64,000 nucleotides of DNA from Actinomadura sp. KC06 (GCF_004348735.1 NZ_SMKT01000008.1:1-64000), one strand, 5' to 3'. Counted from the stretch's first letter, positions 1 to 8,087 are shown. Program-made: numbers and translations. The notes: generated by a model not told the origin, from the letters alone.

Positions 1-112
1 TGGTTTTGGCGAAGGGGAAACACCCGGTCCCATCCCGAACCCGGAAGTTAAGCCCTTCAGCGCCGATGGTACTGCACGGGAGACTGTGTGGGAGAGTAGG
101 ACACCGCCGGAC
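1..112 (+). rRNA. rrf: 5S ribosomal RNA, 5' end cut off
   Basis: The RNA matches the actinobacterial 5S consensus: the loop-A/helix-III block with CCCGAACCCGGAAG, then CGCCGATGGTACTGC, and a 3' end in GGGAGAGTAGGACACCGCC. About five or six nucleotides of the 5' strand of helix I are missing at the window edge, so the 16S and 23S genes must lie just upstream, outside the window. A strong hairpin terminator follows 17 bases later. Confidence 0.96.
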
Positions 113-129
113 ACATCGTAAAAGGGGGA

Positions 130-156
130 GGCCCCGCCATTAGTGGCGGGGCCTTT
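130..156 (+). terminator. rRNA operon terminator
   Basis: A perfect 10-bp stem (GGCCCCGCCA / TGGCGGGGCC) with a TTAG loop is followed by TTTCT. This is a textbook intrinsic terminator placed just behind the 5S gene. It also separates the rRNA operon from the convergent TPR gene. Confidence 0.92.
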
Positions 157-175
157 CTCATGTTTCTGCGGCAGG

Positions 176-670
176 TCAGCCCTCTAGCAGCGCTTTGGCG
201 TAGGTGGACAGCGAACGGTTGTATCGCGGCAGGTGGCGCGACAGCGCCCCGAGGGCGAGCGATGCCGCCTCACGGTCACGTCCCAGATCGGTGAGCGCGA
301 GGGCCAGGAACGCGGTCACGGCGTCATCGAGCTCGTCGGAGACCGCGTCGCCTTCCGCGGTGAGCAGCGCAACACTCTCCTCGGCCCGGCCGAGGTTCCG
401 GAGGGTGCTGGCGAACTGGATCGTCGCCTGACGCCGTCGCGACCCAGTGAGACCGGCGGCGAACGCCTCTCGGTAGTGCGTCGCGGCCTCGGCCTCGTTG
501 CCGATCGAGTCGTGCGCCGATGCCAGCTCGTAGTGGGCGGTGGCGTCGTCGGCCGGACGCTCGCCGGTCAGCTTCTTGACCTTTGTGAGGAATTCTTGGG
601 GCTCGTGATCGTCGAAGGTGGCCCACAGCTCGGCGATCCGCCGCTCCCAGTCCGGCTCGGTGTTGATCAT
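176..670 (-). CDS. Tetratricopeptide repeat protein, 164 aa
   Basis: This is a soluble all-helical protein with about three TPR-like helix pairs: around residues 40-75 (HYELASAHDSIGNEAEAATH), 80-110 (FASTLRNLGRAEESVALL) and 115-145 (LALALTDLGRDREAASLAL). TPR proteins are protein-protein adaptors; no enzymatic motif is visible, so the partner is unknown. The open frame runs about 340 bases further upstream, but that part is low in protein-like character. The ATG giving MINTEPDWERR is preceded by TATCCT at leaderless distance, so I start there. It converges on the rRNA operon terminator and shares no operon with a neighbour. Confidence 0.8.
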   Translation of the reverse strand: MINTEPDWERRIAELWATFDDHEPQEFLTKVKKLTGERPADDATAHYELASAHDSIGNEAEAATHYREAFAAGLTGSRRRQATIQFASTLRNLGRAEESVALLTAEGDAVSDELDDAVTAFLALALTDLGRDREAASLALGALSRHLPRYNRSLSTYAKALLEG

Positions 671-1225
671 TCGTCCAGGATACGGCGGGTTTGTCGAGGT
701 CCAGCCGTTGTCCGACGGTGCCTGAGCGGCGGGGTGAGGGGCGGGGCACCAGGCATACGTGCGGGCCTCTGCCGAATGACAGGTGTGCACCTCACTGTTG
801 GGGTCATGGTTGGCACGGTCGATGGCTGGATCAGCAGACTCCGTCTCGGATGCGACGCCCTCGAGGTCGGTTGTGCTGACGGACTGGCGTGGTTGTTCGG
901 ACTCGAAGATGGTTCCGGGCGTGATGCGCAACAGTTCCGCGGCCGCGCCGGGGATGTCGCCCAAGGTTCTGAATTCGGGGTCGTCGTCCTGCGGGGCGGG
1001 GACGCCTGGCATGACGCCGAGGGTGAGGGGCGTACTGGGAGCGTGCTGCGGATAGGGCGGGTCGGATGCCGCCTACCTGCAAGATCGCTGGAAAGTGGGG
1101 GGCGCGACGCTTGCGCACTGTGTGATGGGGGAGAATTGGACCGTTCGACATGGGTCGAACCCACGGCCGCGCCGGTGCCAACCCACACATCTTGCCCCGG
1201 CGCGGCCGCGGTCCTTTTGGAACGT
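671..1225. other. 555-bp region without a recognised gene
   Basis: Between the TPR gene and the MFS gene, both on the minus strand, no frame gives a convincing protein. The minus frame continuous with the TPR gene stays open to about position 1012 but has no recognisable domain and no ribosome binding site for an extended start. The visible structure is the inverted repeat near 1164-1208, which may end transcription from the MFS gene. The rest may be the TPR gene's promoter and a decayed sequence. Confidence 0.5.
1164..1208. terminator. Long inverted repeat downstream of the MFS gene
   Basis: CGGCCGCGCCGG and its exact complement CCGGCGCGGCCG are separated by 21 bases. The repeat lies 18 bases beyond the MFS stop codon, where a terminator for that gene would be expected. 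There is no proper U-tract on either side (only four T on the plus strand), so a GC-rich non-canonical terminator or an mRNA-stabilising hairpin is the likeliest role. Confidence 0.5.
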
Positions 1226-2467
1226 TCAGATGGTCATGTGCTGGGCCTCGGGTTTCGTCCGATCGGAGGCTGAGTCTGTCGCTGGTGTAGTGCGTCCGGC
1301 CAGGGCGAACATGGCCAGGGCGGCGATGGCGCAGGCGCCGGCCGCGACGGGGAGCGTCCCGGAGCCGAACGTGCCGAGCAGCCAGCCGCCGAGGCCCGCG
1401 CCCAGAGAGGCGCCGAGGTAGACGGCGCTGCTGACCAGTGCCAGCGCCTGGGGGCCCGCCTGGGTTCCGGCGAAGGCCAGGGCGCGCGCCTGGACCGGCG
1501 GCGGCACCGCCCAGGCGGCCGCCGACCACACGACGAGGGGCAGGACGACCAGCGCCACATGCGCCGGACGCAGCGTCCAGGACAACGCCAACCCCGCCAT
1601 GGCCGCGGTGAAGACGGCGATGGCCAGCGCGAACGTCCGCGCCGGGCCGATGCGGTCGACCAGGGTGCCGCTGAGACGCGCTCCCGCGATACCGGCGACG
1701 CCCACCAGCAGCAGGAGCCAACCGAGCCCGGTCGAATCCACGCCTGCCACGTCCGTGAGGAACGGTCCCAGATAGGTCTGGAAGAGCAGGTTGCCTAGGA
1801 CGGCGATGATGGCGGCTAGCAGCACGAACGCCAGGGCGGGGCGTGCGAGCGGGCGGAGCCGTTCCGCCATCCCGGCGGCGGGCGGGGGAGCGACGTCGGG
1901 CAGCGCGATGAGCAGGAAGGCCAGGGCGGCGATGCCGAGGAGGCCGTTCGCCACGAAGGTCGCCTCCCAGCCGAACGCCGCGCCGATCCACGTCCCGGCC
2001 GGCACGCCGGCGACGACCGCGCCGGTCAGTCCCGCCATCACGGTGGCCAGGTCGCGTCCCTGGCGTCCGGGCGGGGCGAGCGCGGCGGTGACCGCGAACA
2101 CCGTCGGGAGGACGACGGCGGCGGCGAGCGCGGCCAGCACCCGCAGCGCCATCAGCGCCGGATACGACGTGGCGAGCGGGACGGCGAGGTTCGCCGCGCA
2201 GAAGAGCAGCATCCCGCCGGCGAGCAGGCGGCGCCGCGGCCAGGACGCGGTGGCCACCGCCGCGACGGGCGCGACGACGGCGCAGATGACGGAGAAGACG
2301 GTCACGAGCTGTCCGGCGGCGGCCTCGGTGACCGAGAGGCCATGCGCGATCGACGGGAGGACGCCGACGATCACGAAGTCGTCCGTCTGGAGGGTGAAGG
2401 CGGTCAGGGCGAGGGCGGCGAGGCGGAGCCCGCCGCCCGAGCGGCGTCGGAAGAGCGGCATGCCCAT
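1226..2467 (-). CDS. MFS transporter, DHA1-type drug efflux
   Basis: About 413 residues make a twelve-helix major facilitator. The first helix carries TLQTDDFVIVGVLPSIAHGL, the D/E-containing TM1 typical of the CmlR/AraJ-like efflux branch. A basic loop after TM2 (WPRRRLL) and TM4-5 (LTGAVVAGVPAGTWIGAAFG, motif C-like) support a proton/drug antiporter. It sits in the cytoplasmic membrane. Two starts are possible (MGMPLF or MPLF, two codons apart); the longer is listed. It is transcribed divergently from a TetR gene, with a 16-bp near-palindrome between them, so repression by that TetR is likely. The substrate cannot be told from sequence. Confidence 0.88.
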   Translation of the reverse strand: MGMPLFRRRSGGGLRLAALALTAFTLQTDDFVIVGVLPSIAHGLSVTEAAAGQLVTVFSVICAVVAPVAAVATASWPRRRLLAGGMLLFCAANLAVPLATSYPALMALRVLAALAAAVVLPTVFAVTAALAPPGRQGRDLATVMAGLTGAVVAGVPAGTWIGAAFGWEATFVANGLLGIAALAFLLIALPDVAPPPAAGMAERLRPLARPALAFVLLAAIIAVLGNLLFQTYLGPFLTDVAGVDSTGLGWLLLLVGVAGIAGARLSGTLVDRIGPARTFALAIAVFTAAMAGLALSWTLRPAHVALVVLPLVVWSAAAWAVPPPVQARALAFAGTQAGPQALALVSSAVYLGASLGAGLGGWLLGTFGSGTLPVAAGACAIAALAMFALAGRTTPATDSASDRTKPEAQHMTI

Positions 2468-2470
2468 TAA

Positions 2471-2486
2471 GGTAACACTCGTTTCC
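2471..2486. promoter_or_regulatory. Candidate TetR operator between divergent MFS and tetR
   Basis: GGTAAC-ACTC-GTTTCC matches as an inverted repeat at five of six positions per arm. It lies between CCTATAGG (2486-2493), which could give -10 elements in both directions, and the MFS start codon. A repressor here would cover the MFS transcription start and the tetR -35 region (TTAAGG, 2467-2472, with TAGGAT at 2490-2495 as tetR -10). Confidence 0.5.
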
Positions 2487-2525
2487 CTATAGGATGGACG
2501 TCCCCGGGACGAAGGAGATCCATCC

Positions 2526-3119
2526 GTGGCCAGGCCGCGCGATCCGCATCGCCGCACCGAGATCCTCGACGCGGTCCTCGACCACCTCGCCGAGCACGGG
2601 ATGTCCGGGCTGTCGATGCGTCCCATCGCCCAGGCGCTCGGGCAGAGCACGCGCGTCCTCACCCACCACTTCGCCGACAAGGACGACCTTCTCGCCGCGC
2701 TGCTGCAGCGCCTCGACGACGTCCAGCATGAGCAGCTTCGCGCCACCGAGGGCTGGGACGAGACGGGACGGGGCATCGGCGCCATCGTCCGCGACTCCTG
2801 GCGCCGCCATCTCGCGCCCGAGAACGTCGCCCATACCCGGCTCGTCCGCGAGATCGAGGGGCTGGCGGCGGCCGGGCGTCTCGGCGACCGGGTCCCGAAG
2901 TTCCTGACGGAACGGGCCGAGTTCGTCGCCCGCGCGCTGATCGCCCGCGGCCTCGACCCCGCGCGGGCCCGCGTCAAGGCCACCTATCTGAACAGCGCCT
3001 ATTCGGGGCTGCAGACCGACATCCTCACCACGGGCGACCGGGAACGCGTCGAAGCGGCGCTCGATGAATTGTGCGCCCTCGCCGACTCCTGGACGGAGAA
3101 CGCCGCCCGGAGGGTGTAG
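2526..3119 (+). CDS. TetR/AcrR family repressor
   Basis: This 197-residue protein has an N-terminal helix-turn-helix at about residues 9-55 (RRTEILDAVLDHLAEHG, then MRPIAQALGQSTRVLTHHF, ending in the typical HHFADKDDLL). The C-terminal helical half is the ligand-binding and dimerisation region. The GTG start is set by AAGGAG eight bases upstream. Divergent orientation with the MFS exporter and the shared operator-like site indicate local control of efflux, induced by a transported compound. The ligand is unknown. Length is normal for the family. Confidence 0.9.
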   Translation: MARPRDPHRRTEILDAVLDHLAEHGMSGLSMRPIAQALGQSTRVLTHHFADKDDLLAALLQRLDDVQHEQLRATEGWDETGRGIGAIVRDSWRRHLAPENVAHTRLVREIEGLAAAGRLGDRVPKFLTERAEFVARALIARGLDPARARVKATYLNSAYSGLQTDILTTGDRERVEAALDELCALADSWTENAARRV

Positions 3120-3195
3120 ATCCGCCGGTCCGGCGTGGAGTCCTCCTTGGCCTAGGTGTGCGTGATCGACGTGCGGTGTGCGGCATGCTGTGATC

Positions 3196-3684
3196 ATGCG
3201 ACTTGTTCCGCTGCCCGCACCTGTCCTCGCGGCGCTTTCGCGGGGCGACCTGGCGGGTGCCGGGACTCTCCTGGGACATGACCTGCCCGGCTACTTCGTC
3301 GGCCCCGAGTTGAGGCATGTCTGGTGGCTGCGTCTTGACCAGTTGACGGCCGACCCCGCCAGCGCGCCGTGGTGCATCCACGTGGCGATGGCCGATGACC
3401 TGGCCGTCGGCCACGGCGGATTCCATGGACGGCCGGACGAGACGGGCACCGTGGAGGTCGGGTATTCCGTGGACCCCGTTTATCGGCGGCGCGGTCATGG
3501 GAAGGCGATCCTCCGTGAACTGTTGCGCCGGGCCAGTGAAGCGCCGGAAGTCAGCAAAGTGCGGGCGACCATCGATCGTGAGAACTTCGCCTCGCTCGCG
3601 ACCATTGGCGGTTTCGGTTTTGTGTGTGTGGCCGAGCGGGTCCGCGATCTCGTCTTCGTGGCTTCTGCGGATGGTCTCGGTTAG
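3196..3684 (+). CDS. GNAT family N-acetyltransferase
   Basis: A single GNAT domain of about 162 residues. The acetyl-CoA pyrophosphate loop is visible as YRRRGHGKAILREL, matching R/Q-x-x-G-x-G/A, preceded by the beta-4 strand TVEVGYSVDPVY and followed by the beta-6/7 segment ATIDRENFASLATIGGFGFV. It should transfer an acetyl group from acetyl-CoA to an amine; the acceptor is unknown. The frame is open from a GTG six codons upstream, but ATG (MRLVPL) has the spacing of a leaderless start. Its stop codon overlaps that of the convergent kinase gene by four bases (TTAG). Confidence 0.85.
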   Translation: MRLVPLPAPVLAALSRGDLAGAGTLLGHDLPGYFVGPELRHVWWLRLDQLTADPASAPWCIHVAMADDLAVGHGGFHGRPDETGTVEVGYSVDPVYRRRGHGKAILRELLRRASEAPEVSKVRATIDRENFASLATIGGFGFVCVAERVRDLVFVASADGLG

Positions 3685-4565
3685 GGGCAGTGAGAGAGGC
3701 GTTGGTCGGTCCAGGCGGTGTGGCGTTTGCGGAGGTCTTCGGAGGTCAGGTCCGTCCGGCCGAGGTCGTGGTAGTTGGGCAGCCAGGTCTCGACTGAGTT
3801 ATGGGAGTTGGTCAGGGCGAACACATCCCAGAGTGGGAGATCGGTGATGGGGTTGCCCGCTGCTTCCTGATAGGCGTTCGTGAAAGTATCGGCTGTGTGG
3901 GGGCCGTGGAGCAGGACCAGGTCGAGGCGGCACCACCCGACGTCGAAGCCGCGCGGGGCGCGGGATGCGCCCGACCAGTCGATGACGCCGGTGAGAGCGC
4001 CGTCGTCCCACAGGACGTTGCCTGACCAGAAGTCGTAGTGCGTGAGGACGTGCTCGGCCTCGGCGAGGCGGTGGCCGTGAGCCAGCAGCGCCTGGGCGCC
4101 GGGCGCGGCGTTGTCGTTGCGGGTGGGTGACGCGAGCGCGGCGGCCATTCCGTCTCGGAGGCCGGTCAGGGAAGTGAGCGGCGTGCCGTGCAGGCGGGCG
4201 AGGACCCGGCCCAGCTGGACGGCCGCGGTGCCAGGGGCGACGGACATGATGTCGGCGCGGCCGGGGAGCCGGGTGATCAGGACGGCGGGCTCGCCGAACC
4301 GGTGGCCGTCCGGGTCGGCGCCGAGGAGTTGCGGGGCCCAGCCGTCCAGACCGCCGAGGACGTCGAGCACGCGCGCCTCGTTCGCTGCGGCCGTGTCGCC
4401 GTGCGGGAAGCGGCGCAGCACCAGCTCCTTCCGGGTCTCTGCGGTCGCGAGCAGGTGCGTGGCGGCATGCGTCCCTCCTGGGAGACGGCGGACGACCCGC
4501 ACGGGCTCGCCGGCAGCCTGTGCCGCCCAGGCGAGCGCTTCGGCGGACGGAGACGGCTCGATCAT
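3681..4565 (-). CDS. Aminoglycoside phosphotransferase (APH)-family kinase
   Basis: The 294-residue protein has the APH/choline-kinase fold: a glycine-rich N-lobe loop (VVRRLPGGTHAATHLL, ~24-40), ELVLRRF with the ATP-binding lysine replaced by Arg (~50), the catalytic loop HYDFWSGNVLW (~180) and the metal-binding Asp of GVIDWSGASR (~197). Family members phosphorylate small molecules such as aminoglycosides, homoserine or choline; sequence does not tell which, so no resistance claim is made. The downstream half of the ATP-binding cleft is intact. It converges on the GNAT gene with overlapping stop codons. Confidence 0.85.
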   Translation of the reverse strand: MIEPSPSAEALAWAAQAAGEPVRVVRRLPGGTHAATHLLATAETRKELVLRRFPHGDTAAANEARVLDVLGGLDGWAPQLLGADPDGHRFGEPAVLITRLPGRADIMSVAPGTAAVQLGRVLARLHGTPLTSLTGLRDGMAAALASPTRNDNAAPGAQALLAHGHRLAEAEHVLTHYDFWSGNVLWDDGALTGVIDWSGASRAPRGFDVGWCRLDLVLLHGPHTADTFTNAYQEAAGNPITDLPLWDVFALTNSHNSVETWLPNYHDLGRTDLTSEDLRKRHTAWTDQRLSHCP

Positions 4566-4713
4566 TGACGCGAACTCCCTCGTTCAGAGGACTCTCAAGC
4601 GGATCCCAGACTCTGCTCGGTGCCTTCTCAGTGTGTTTCAGCAACGTGGTTGCCGGGTCTTCGTCGTCGGTCGGGAGGGAGCCGCATGGGAGGCCGCCCG
4701 CTGGTTCGGCTGA

Positions 4714-4821
4714 TCGCGTTGGCGGCTGCCGCGTCGTTGCTTCCTTGACAATGCCGCGCACCGGCTTTCGCGGCAGGATCGCGAGCGGTTGCAGGAGCTG
4801 CTGCGGCGTCTCCGGGACTGA
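4714..4821 (+). pseudogene. Possible remnant of a MarR-type regulator C-terminus
   Basis: A 35-codon open stretch ends LDNAAHRLSRQDRERLQELL and then RRLRD-stop. That pattern (LS-x-x-(D/E)RE-x-L-x-x-LLR-x-L) is typical of the last helix of MarR-family regulators. The same frame is closed by a stop just upstream and no helix-turn-helix is left, so at most this is a decayed fragment. It could equally be chance in GC-rich DNA. Confidence 0.22.
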
Positions 4822-4929
4822 CAGGGTGAGGAATGTCGCACGTGAGATTCTGCCCCCGGCCACGGGTCCGGCGGTGTCGCTTTCGTCCAGGTTGGCTCCG
4901 AGTTTGCCGGGTGTCCGGCCAGGACGTCG

Positions 4930-4935
4930 TAGGCT
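4930..4935 (+). promoter_or_regulatory. -10 element of a leaderless murA promoter
   Basis: TAGGCT ends six bases before the murA ATG, which is the spacing expected for a transcript that starts at the A of the start codon. No Shine-Dalgarno sequence precedes this ATG. The same TAGGCT-to-ATG arrangement is seen again before the spermidine-synthase-like gene at 31 kb. Confidence 0.5.
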
Positions 4936-4941
4936 GCTCGG

Positions 4942-6243
4942 ATGGCTGAGAAGTTGTGGCAGATCGAGCCGTCCGGGCCGCTGCGCGGGGACGTCACCGT
5001 GCGGGGCGCCAAGAACGCGGTCAGCAAGCACATGGTCGCGGCCATGCTCGCGGACGGTCCGAGCACGATCGGCAACGCGCCGGACGTCGGCGAGGTCGGG
5101 ATCACGGCGGGGATGCTGGAGCACGTCGGGATGGCCGTGGAGCGATCCGGCGGCCACGTGGCCGTGGTGCCGGGGCCGGTGTCGGACCCGAGCGTCGGGA
5201 AGGCGTTCACCGGGCTGAACCGCATCCCGATCCTGATGCTGGGGCCGCTGCTGCATCGGGCGGGCGAGGCGTTCGTGCCGCTGGTCGGGGGCGACCCGAT
5301 CGGGCGGCGGCCGGTCGACTTCCACGTGGACGCGCTGCGCGCGTTCGGGGCCGAGGTGAGGATCGAGCCCGACGGGATCCACGCGCGGGCGTCCAGGCTG
5401 GTGGGGACGCGGATCGAACTGCCCTACCCGAGCGTCGGCGCCACGGAGACGGTGCTGCTGGCGGCCGTCCGCGCCGAGGGGAAGACCGTCATCCGGAACG
5501 CGGCGACCGAGCCGGAGATCATCGAGCTGGCGCTGTTCCTGCAGCGGATGGGGGCGCGGATCTCGTTCGCGCCCGACCGGCGGATCGTGGTCGAGGGCGT
5601 CGAGCGGCTGACCGGGGCGCAGACGCGCCTCGCGGGCGACCGGATCGAGGCGTTCTCCTACCTGGTGGCGGGCCTGGTCACACGAGGAGAGGTGCGGGTG
5701 CACGGCTGCCCGCAGGACCGGCTCGTCACGGCGATCACGACGCTGACCAGGATGGGCGCCGAGTTCGAGATCACGGACGAGTGGATCATGGCGTCCGCGC
5801 CGGACGGGCTGAGGCCCGCCGCCGTCCAGACCGACACGCACCCCGGTTTCGCGACGGACTGGCAGACGCCCCTCATGGTCCTGTTCACCCAGGCGGACGG
5901 CATGTCGGTGCTGCATGAGACCGTCTACGAGAACCGGCTGGCGTACGTTCCCGCGCTGCAGAGCATGGGCGCCGAGATCGAGGTCTACGACACCTGCCTG
6001 GGCGGTCCCGCCTGCCGCTACCACGACACGGCGGCGCTCCATTCGGCCGTGGTCCGCGGCGTCAGCAAGCTCCGTGGCGGGGACGTGACCATGCCCGACA
6101 TCCGGGCCGGGTTCTCGGCGGTGCTCGCGGCGGCGGTCGCGGAGGGCCCGTCCACGCTCCGCGGCGTGCACCACATCGAGCGCGGCTACCACCGGCCGGT
6201 GGAGCAGTTCCGGGCGCTGGGCCTCGCCCTGCGCGCCGGCTAG
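4942..6243 (+). CDS. murA: UDP-N-acetylglucosamine 1-carboxyvinyltransferase (MurA-type)
   Basis: MurA transfers enolpyruvate from PEP to UDP-GlcNAc, the first committed step of peptidoglycan synthesis in the cytoplasm. The 433-residue length and inverse alpha/beta barrel fit the family. GAKNAV (Lys24) and the general-base Asp of TDWQTPL (~298) are present. In the mobile loop, LVGGDPIGRRP, residue 118 is Asp where most bacteria have the fosfomycin-alkylated Cys, as in mycobacterial MurA; such enzymes are intrinsically fosfomycin-insensitive. It may be the only MurA or a second paralogue; the window cannot decide. Its stop overlaps that of the convergent hypothetical gene. Confidence 0.85.
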   Translation: MAEKLWQIEPSGPLRGDVTVRGAKNAVSKHMVAAMLADGPSTIGNAPDVGEVGITAGMLEHVGMAVERSGGHVAVVPGPVSDPSVGKAFTGLNRIPILMLGPLLHRAGEAFVPLVGGDPIGRRPVDFHVDALRAFGAEVRIEPDGIHARASRLVGTRIELPYPSVGATETVLLAAVRAEGKTVIRNAATEPEIIELALFLQRMGARISFAPDRRIVVEGVERLTGAQTRLAGDRIEAFSYLVAGLVTRGEVRVHGCPQDRLVTAITTLTRMGAEFEITDEWIMASAPDGLRPAAVQTDTHPGFATDWQTPLMVLFTQADGMSVLHETVYENRLAYVPALQSMGAEIEVYDTCLGGPACRYHDTAALHSAVVRGVSKLRGGDVTMPDIRAGFSAVLAAAVAEGPSTLRGVHHIERGYHRPVEQFRALGLALRAG

Positions 6244-6785
6244 GCGCTGGCCGGAGGGCGGACGGCCGCCGTCGGGTGCGGCCAGGTGAAGGTGAGCGCG
6301 CCGCCGATCGGGAGGTCGCGCCAGAGCGGGGCCAGTTCGTCCAGGCGGTTCAGGATCCGGTCGACGGTGGGCGCGTCCTCGGGCGGGATCGACTGGCCGT
6401 CCGCCCAGGCGGGAGTGGTGGCGCCGGCGCGGCGGCGCCAGGCGACGTCGCACACGCCCGCGAAGTACTCGGACGTGGCCATGTCGCCGCGGTCGGCCTT
6501 GCCGAGCGACGCTTCGCGCTTCTTCAGTTTGCGCTGCGCCCGCGCCCGCCGCCGCGGATCGCCCGGGGTCTCGGCCGTCTCGGCGAAGCCGCCGCCGCCC
6601 GCCGCGGCGCGTCCGAAGACGCCGGACGACAGCCCGAGCTCCGCCTCGGTCAGGTAGTGGACGAGGTCGTGCGGGATGTTCTCGTCGAATCCGGGGGCGG
6701 GGTCCATGCGGCGCGAATGCCCGCCGGGCAGCGTGATCACCGTGGCGTAGCGGCGGTGACCTGTGCGTTCGAAGGCGACCTCCAT
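6240..6785 (-). CDS. Hypothetical protein, 181 aa
   Basis: I do not recognise this protein. It starts MEVAFERTGHRRYATVITLP with the ATG at the rightmost position, has no signal peptide or membrane segment, and carries a basic central stretch (PRRRARAQRKLKKREASLGK) flanked by Gly/Ala-rich linkers. The conserved-looking ends (NIPHDLVHYLTEAELGL and ALTFTWPH) suggest a folded protein rather than a shadow frame. It is tail-to-tail with murA, overlapping the stop codon, and divergent from the P450. Confidence 0.6.
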   Translation of the reverse strand: MEVAFERTGHRRYATVITLPGGHSRRMDPAPGFDENIPHDLVHYLTEAELGLSSGVFGRAAAGGGGFAETAETPGDPRRRARAQRKLKKREASLGKADRGDMATSEYFAGVCDVAWRRRAGATTPAWADGQSIPPEDAPTVDRILNRLDELAPLWRDLPIGGALTFTWPHPTAAVRPPASA

Positions 6786-6850
6786 GCCGCCAGGCTAGGC
6801 CGCACCGTTCGTCCGGCGCATTCCGTTTTCCGGCCCGCCCGTTACGGTGG

Positions 6851-8038
6851 ATGATCATCGGCAGGGAGGGACGACCGTTGGAGCTCGACCGGCACGACCC
6901 CTGGCCCTTCTACACCCGGGCCAGGGAGGCGGACGGGCTGACGTTCGTCCCCGGGCTGGACGCCTGGCTCGCCGCCCGGGACGCCGACGCGCGGGCGGTG
7001 CTGCGCGATCCGGAGGCGTTCTCGTCGGCGAACGCGATGCGTCCGGACGTGGTGCCCGGCCCGGAGGCGGTGGCGGTGCTGCAAGCGGTCCCGGCGGGCA
7101 GGCCCGTCGTGCTCACCGCCGACGGAGACGAGCACCGGCGGGTGCGGGAGCCGCTGACGCGCGGCCTGTCCCCGAAGCGTGTCGCGGCGGCCGTCCCGTT
7201 CATCACAGGACGAGCCGCCGAGCTCGTGGCCTCGTTCGCCGCCGAGAACCGGGTCGAGCTGATGGGACGGTACGCGCGCGTCCTGCCCGGCGAGGTGATC
7301 GGACATCTGCTCGGCATCGACCCCGCCGACGTGCCCGCCCTGGTGGCGGGCAGCTACCGGGCCGATGACCTGGTGTTCCGCTCGATGAGCACGGAGGAGC
7401 AGGTCGCGGCGGCCCATGAGGTCGCGGGCATGAAACGGGTCCTGGACGCGCACGTGAAGGCCCGCGGCACGCACGGAGGGGACGATCTGTGCGGCGAGAT
7501 GATCCGCGCGATCGAGCCGCACGGCACGCTCATCTCCAACCTGCAGAACCTGCTGCTCGCCGGGCACCTCACGACCACGGCGCTCATCGGCACGGCCGTC
7601 CTGCACCTGCTGCGCCACCGGGACCAGTGGGAACTGCTGCGCGCGCGGCCCGAGCTGATACCGGCCGCCGTGGAGGAGACGGCCCGGTACGAGCCGCCGA
7701 TCCAGGGGTTCCGGCGGGTCACGACCCGTCCCGTCGCGCTGGCGGGAACCGAGCTGCCCGAGGGCGCCGAGGTCTTCGTCGCCTTCGCCGCGACCGGACG
7801 CGACCCGGACGCTCACGACCGTCCCGACACTTTCGACATCACCCGGGAGCCCGCGCGGCACCTGGCGTTCGGGCACGGCGCCCACGCCTGCCCCGGCGCG
7901 CAGCTCGCCCGCGAGCAGGTCCGGATCACGCTGGAGACGCTGACGACCGAACTGCCCGGCCTGCGGCTGGACGGGCCGGTGGAGATGCTGCCCAGCCTGA
8001 TCCACCGCTCGCCCAAGGAGCTTTTCCTTACCTGGTGA
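6851..8038 (+). CDS. Cytochrome P450
   Basis: A soluble bacterial class-I P450 of about 395 residues. The heme loop is LAFGHGAHACPGAQLAR (Cys ~347), the K-helix ExxR is EETAR, and the meander and C-terminal beta segments are in place. The I-helix reads LLLAGHLTTTALIG: the acid before the conserved Thr (usually AGxE/DTT) is Leu, which may alter proton delivery. The substrate is unknown; electrons would come from ferredoxin genes elsewhere. The listed ATG has only GGTGG before it. A TTG at 6878 (giving ELDRHDPWPF) is preceded by GGAGGG at good spacing and fits P450 N-termini better, so the real start may be there. Confidence 0.9.
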   Translation: MIIGREGRPLELDRHDPWPFYTRAREADGLTFVPGLDAWLAARDADARAVLRDPEAFSSANAMRPDVVPGPEAVAVLQAVPAGRPVVLTADGDEHRRVREPLTRGLSPKRVAAAVPFITGRAAELVASFAAENRVELMGRYARVLPGEVIGHLLGIDPADVPALVAGSYRADDLVFRSMSTEEQVAAAHEVAGMKRVLDAHVKARGTHGGDDLCGEMIRAIEPHGTLISNLQNLLLAGHLTTTALIGTAVLHLLRHRDQWELLRARPELIPAAVEETARYEPPIQGFRRVTTRPVALAGTELPEGAEVFVAFAATGRDPDAHDRPDTFDITREPARHLAFGHGAHACPGAQLAREQVRITLETLTTELPGLRLDGPVEMLPSLIHRSPKELFLTW

Positions 8039-8087
8039 TGGCCGAAAGGTACAAGACGGACGAGGAAGCGGCGGCCACGCTGGAGTC

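Larger units (their letters stand above)
4566..4941. other. 376-bp intergenic region upstream of murA
   Basis: The region separates the divergent kinase and murA genes. It should contain the kinase promoter (minus strand, near 4570-4620) and the leaderless murA promoter at its right end. In its middle a short plus-strand frame resembles the C-terminus of a MarR-type regulator (listed separately). Nothing else is recognised. Confidence 0.5.

Noticed and set aside
1146-1164. tRNA T-arm-like sequence (TGGGTCGAACCCA)
   Set aside because: No acceptor stem, anticodon arm or CCA-side partner can be built around it on either strand; it is just a short palindrome.
3681-4565. Calling the APH-family kinase an antibiotic resistance gene
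   Set aside because: The fold and catalytic loop are clear, but the family includes many small-molecule kinases and the window gives no resistance context.
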